From Comamonas sp. lk (GTDB taxonomy: Bacteria > Pseudomonadota > Gammaproteobacteria > Burkholderiales > Burkholderiaceae_C): DNA of 64,000 nt. The translations under genes and the position numbers were made by a program. Shown piece by piece: positions 61,461 through 64,000 of the stretch (within the stretch, counting starts at the first letter, position 1; the number at the start of each line of letters is the position of its first letter). The notes beneath the pieces were generated by a model, which did no database searches, was not told where the DNA came from, and was given only the letters and a program-made list of their open reading frames with translations. The DNA lies in assembly GCF_900564145.1 (NCBI RefSeq), contig NZ_UOOB01000001.1:1986754-2050753 (forward strand), read 5' to 3'.

Positions 61461-62055
61461 GGCGGCCACCAAAGCGCCAGTCGGGCATGCCGCGTGCCAC
61501 CGTGTGCACGATCACGGCACACAGAATGCATTTGAGGAAGTCGCCGGGCACAAACAGCAGCGTGGCCTTGAAGGCCTGGGCCAGGCTCAGCTTGGCCATG
61601 GCCATCAGGCCCAGCATGCCAAACAGGTGCTCGAAAATCAGGCCGCCGATCAGCGCTGCCACAAAAGCGTGAATAGCGGTGCGGCGCGGCGACAGCTGCG
61701 GGCTTTTTTGCAGCGCATACATGACGGCGCCCGTGATGCAGGCCGCCAGCGCATAACCGAGCAGATAGCCGGTGGATGGCGCCAGAAACACGCCTATGCC
61801 GCCGCGCCCGCCCGAGAGCAGGGGCAGGCCTACGGCCACGGCCGCCAGAAACAGAAGCATGGACTGCAGGCCGCGCCAGGGACCCAGCATGACGCCGGCC
61901 AGCATGACACCTAGCGACTGAATGGTGATGGGCACGCCCAGCGGCAAATCAATCTTGGGGATCAGTCCCATCACGGCCATGAGGGCGGCAAACAGCGAAA
62001 CCTGGGCCATGGAGCGCGCACCGCTGCGCGAGAGAGAAGAGGTGGTGGATGTCAT
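61453..62055 (-). CDS. bioY: BioY, biotin-specific S-component of an ECF transporter
   Basis: This 200-residue protein has six membrane helices and the BioY patterns LPLGVPITIQSLGVMLAGVMLGPWRG and GGRGGIGVFLAPSTGYLLGY. It then has FVPGDFLKCILCAVIVHTVAR, where FxPGDxxK is the family signature. It captures biotin and docks on BioM-BioN. It lies 26 bases after bioN, and the acyl-CoA ligase start overlaps its stop. Confidence 0.95.
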   Translation of the reverse strand: MTSTTSSLSRSGARSMAQVSLFAALMAVMGLIPKIDLPLGVPITIQSLGVMLAGVMLGPWRGLQSMLLFLAAVAVGLPLLSGGRGGIGVFLAPSTGYLLGYALAACITGAVMYALQKSPQLSPRRTAIHAFVAALIGGLIFEHLFGMLGLMAMAKLSLAQAFKATLLFVPGDFLKCILCAVIVHTVARGMPDWRFGGRHD

Positions 62056-62081
62056 GTCGTGCCTCGAATGCTTGAATTGTC

Positions 62082-62675
62082 TTACTGTCCCAGCCGTGCC
62101 CAGATGGCGTCGGCCACGCGCTTGCTGGCCTGCAGCATGTGAATGGTCAGCGGCGCGATCAGCGCCAGGCCGCCGGGCTTGCCGGTACGCAGACGATGGG
62201 CATCGTCCAGCTTCTTCCATTGCACAAAAAAATGCTCGGTAAAGCGCAGCATCAATGCCAGCTGCAAGGCCACTCGCTCGGGTGAAACACCCAGCGGTGC
62301 AAATGGCTTGAGCAGGCGCTCCAGCACCTCCACCAGATCGCTGGGGCGGGTGGTGACCGTCAGCGCAATGCCCAGGATGGAGGCTGACACCAGCCGCAGC
62401 GAGCTGACTGCCGCCAGCGTGTAGTTCTGCATGAAGACGTGAAAACCCGCCACCAGCAGCGAGGTGACAATCACCGTTCGCAGCAGGCGGCCGGCAATGC
62501 CTGTGGCCTCACCCAGGGAGAGCCACAGCAGGGCGCAGCCCACCGTGGCAGCAGCCAGCACCCAGGGATTGGGGATGAGAAACAGCAACGTGCCCAGCAC
62601 GGCCAGCAGCAGCAATTTGCTGCCTGCCGTCCAGCGGTGCAGCCAGGTCAGCTGTTCGCTATAGAGACTACCCAT
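62082..62675 (-). CDS. bioN: BioN, ECF transporter T-component
   Basis: This 197-residue CbiQ-like membrane protein has about four or five helices and the coupling motifs of T-components near the C-terminus (RFTEHFFVQWKKLDDAHRLRT and MLQASKRVADAIWARLGQ, each with the A-x-[RK]-x-R-like helix that contacts the ATPase). It links BioM to BioY. The start overlaps the bioM stop by eight bases, so subunits are coupled. Confidence 0.92.
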   Translation of the reverse strand: MGSLYSEQLTWLHRWTAGSKLLLLAVLGTLLFLIPNPWVLAAATVGCALLWLSLGEATGIAGRLLRTVIVTSLLVAGFHVFMQNYTLAAVSSLRLVSASILGIALTVTTRPSDLVEVLERLLKPFAPLGVSPERVALQLALMLRFTEHFFVQWKKLDDAHRLRTGKPGGLALIAPLTIHMLQASKRVADAIWARLGQ

Positions 62676-63474
62676 GGGGCACCTGTGCTGCTGTCTGCAG
62701 CGGCGTTTGCAGTCTGTTGGCGACATCGGCCTCATAGGCGGCGCAGACCTCCCGGCCCGGGCCGTCGCCGCGCAACTGGCCTTGGTCGAGCCAGATCACG
62801 CGTTCGAAGTCGCGCACATGGTCGAGCACATGGGTGGAAATGATGATTTGCTGAGGCGCTGCCGCGATGTCCTGCGCCAGCCGCGCCTGCCCGGGTAGGT
62901 CAAGGCTGGCAAAAGGCTCGTCCAGCAGCAGCACCCGGGGCGATGCGATCAGCAGCGACAGCCAGCACACCTGCTGGCGCTGGCCCTGGCTCAGGCTGCT
63001 CACGGCGCGCTCGGCCCAATGGGCCAAGCCCCGGCGTTCCAGCAGGGTGCGGGCCTGGGCCTTGGCTTCTTTCTTACCCAGGCCCTGGGGGCGCAGGCTC
63101 AGGGCCAGCTCTTCTTCTACCGTGGGGAAGATGATCTGGTCGTCCGGGTTCTGGAACATCATGCCCACCATCCCCGGCTGCTTGGCCCGGGCGGCATGCA
63201 GCTCGGCCTCGTCAATCAGCACCTGGCCGCCGTGGGCCTGATCCAGCCCGCACAGCAGGCGAAACAGACTGCTTTTGCCGGCCCCGTTATCGCCGATCAG
63301 CCCTATGCGCTGCTCCAGCAGAGTGAGGTTCAGTCCTTCAAACACCTGGGTCATGCCGCGCTTGAGCGAGACATTGACCAGGCGCATGCCCGCAAGACCC
63401 GGTGCGGCACGGATTCCTGCAGGCGCGGGCATGGGCGGGGGGGCGGCGAAACCAGGACTTGAGAGACTATCCAT
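62668..63474 (-). CDS. bioM: BioM, ATPase of the biotin ECF transporter
   Basis: This protein of about 268 residues has Walker A GLIGDNGAGKSSLFRLL, Q-loop MMFQNPDDQIIFPTVEEELA (typical of ECF ATPases), signature SLSQGQRQQV in place of LSGGQ, Walker B SPRVLLLDEPFASLD and H-loop ISTHVLD. The first 40 residues are a Pro/Ala-rich extension before the ABC fold. It heads a six-gene minus-strand operon. The long upstream gap contains a possible operator at 63610. Confidence 0.93.
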   Translation of the reverse strand: MDSLSSPGFAAPPPMPAPAGIRAAPGLAGMRLVNVSLKRGMTQVFEGLNLTLLEQRIGLIGDNGAGKSSLFRLLCGLDQAHGGQVLIDEAELHAARAKQPGMVGMMFQNPDDQIIFPTVEEELALSLRPQGLGKKEAKAQARTLLERRGLAHWAERAVSSLSQGQRQQVCWLSLLIASPRVLLLDEPFASLDLPGQARLAQDIAAAPQQIIISTHVLDHVRDFERVIWLDQGQLRGDGPGREVCAAYEADVANRLQTPLQTAAQVPHG

Positions 63475-64000
63475 GACGGCAAACACAAAGATTGAAGCGG
63501 GCAACTGACCACAGCCCTGAATTTGCCAAAGCAGCTTCGCGACCGAGACCGAATGCGGCGGATTCTAGCGCCGTCCATTTGTTTTCAACGTCTCGCAACT
63601 CGGCTTCTTCTTGTGTGAATTACACGCAAGAATTTTCCTCACCGGTCGCATTGACTGGTGATGGTTGGGATGGCGTGCATATGCGGTCTTTAAACGTCAC
63701 TTGGCTGGCTGTAGCGCTCTCTTGCGAGAGTTTGCTTTGAATAGGCTCTATGTTTGCCTATCGTCTTGCAAATTTGCGACTTGCATGTGTGGAAGTTGCC
63801 GTAGAAGCAGTGTTTTGGCAGTGCGATGCGCGGCGTTGGGCTAGGGCGGCCGCGCTGCGCGGGGTGATCTAGCGCTTTGGTGGCCGTGCGAGTGCGGGAT
63901 AAGCGGCGAATCGGTTCAGAGAGTAGGTGGCTTGGCACCGAAAATATTCTCGGAAAATTTGTAACGGGCACTGTGTGGAGTGCGCTACGAATCGCCTGTG
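63475..64000. other. Gene-free region upstream of bioM
   Basis: About 525 bases to the window edge without a supported gene. An imperfect palindrome with arms CTTGTGTG and CACGCAAG lies at 63610-63630, about 135 bases before bioM. It could be the operon's operator, though it does not match the known BirA or BioR sites. A 93-codon minus-strand frame at 63690-63971 looks like chance. Confidence 0.45.

Noticed and set aside
63690..63971. 93-codon frame upstream of bioM
   Set aside because: It has low-quality composition, no ribosome site and no recognisable family.

Overview
The window looks like chromosome from a high-GC betaproteobacterium of the Comamonadaceae, most likely Comamonas. The main support is the housekeeping block thrS-infC-rpmI-rplT-pheS-pheT-ihfA-merR-tRNA-Pro, the family style of the proteins, and a comamonad-type inverted repeat with arms AGCTGCTTGCGCA. 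This assignment is a judgement from the sequence, not the result of a search.

Layout. 1-5.6 kb holds the 5' two thirds of putA with a divergent Lrp-type regulator, a three-gene membrane/SDR operon and a GbsR/MarR regulator with two matching operators. 6.3-9.7 kb holds rlmD, a lipoprotein, a BI-1/YccA protein and a GlcG/HbpS-like protein, separated by clear terminators. 9.8-22.4 kb is an iron regulon with four Fur-box-like sites: hemP; bfd-tonB-exbB-exbD; a siderophore receptor with a PiuC-type dioxygenase; and a PepSY / DUF2271 / DUF4198 / ApbE / flavoreductase operon that reads as an electron path from cytoplasmic NADPH to periplasmic ferric iron. 22.4-26.4 kb holds a SWIB protein, an RraA-like protein, an EamA permease and aceA with palindromic upstream sites. 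26.5-35.2 kb is the translation block. thrS is preceded by a 16-codon leader peptide with three Thr codons and mutually exclusive hairpins ending in a terminator, which is a classic attenuator. infC starts at AUA.

35.2-41.1 kb is an accessory insert between tRNA-Pro and an imperfect copy of its 3' end and terminator. It holds an IS transposase remnant, a LysR regulator, DUF3311, a sodium:solute symporter, a YtcJ-like amidohydrolase and a G3E GTPase. Beyond it lie a decaying nitronate monooxygenase / DUF6306-like region, a small flavin reductase and chrA. 44.7-48.7 kb is a molybdenum-type locus with two ModE-box-like palindromes, an HTH-nitroreductase fusion, a ModE-like protein with only the DNA-binding domain, a coiled-coil DUF2325 protein and a separate two-TOBE molbindin.

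49.6-52.8 kb is metNI...metQ with an SSB-like gene inserted between. 53.3-57.8 kb is a catabolic operon: LysR, an aconitase-family enzyme with reversed domain order, a Bug/TctC solute-binding protein and an RraA-like aldolase. 58.0-63.5 kb, on the minus strand, is bioMNY followed by an acyl-CoA ligase, a thiolase and a nitroreductase, matching the gene content of the B. subtilis yhfUTS biotin-regulon operon with additions. No CRISPR array, rRNA gene, intact IS or prophage is visible.
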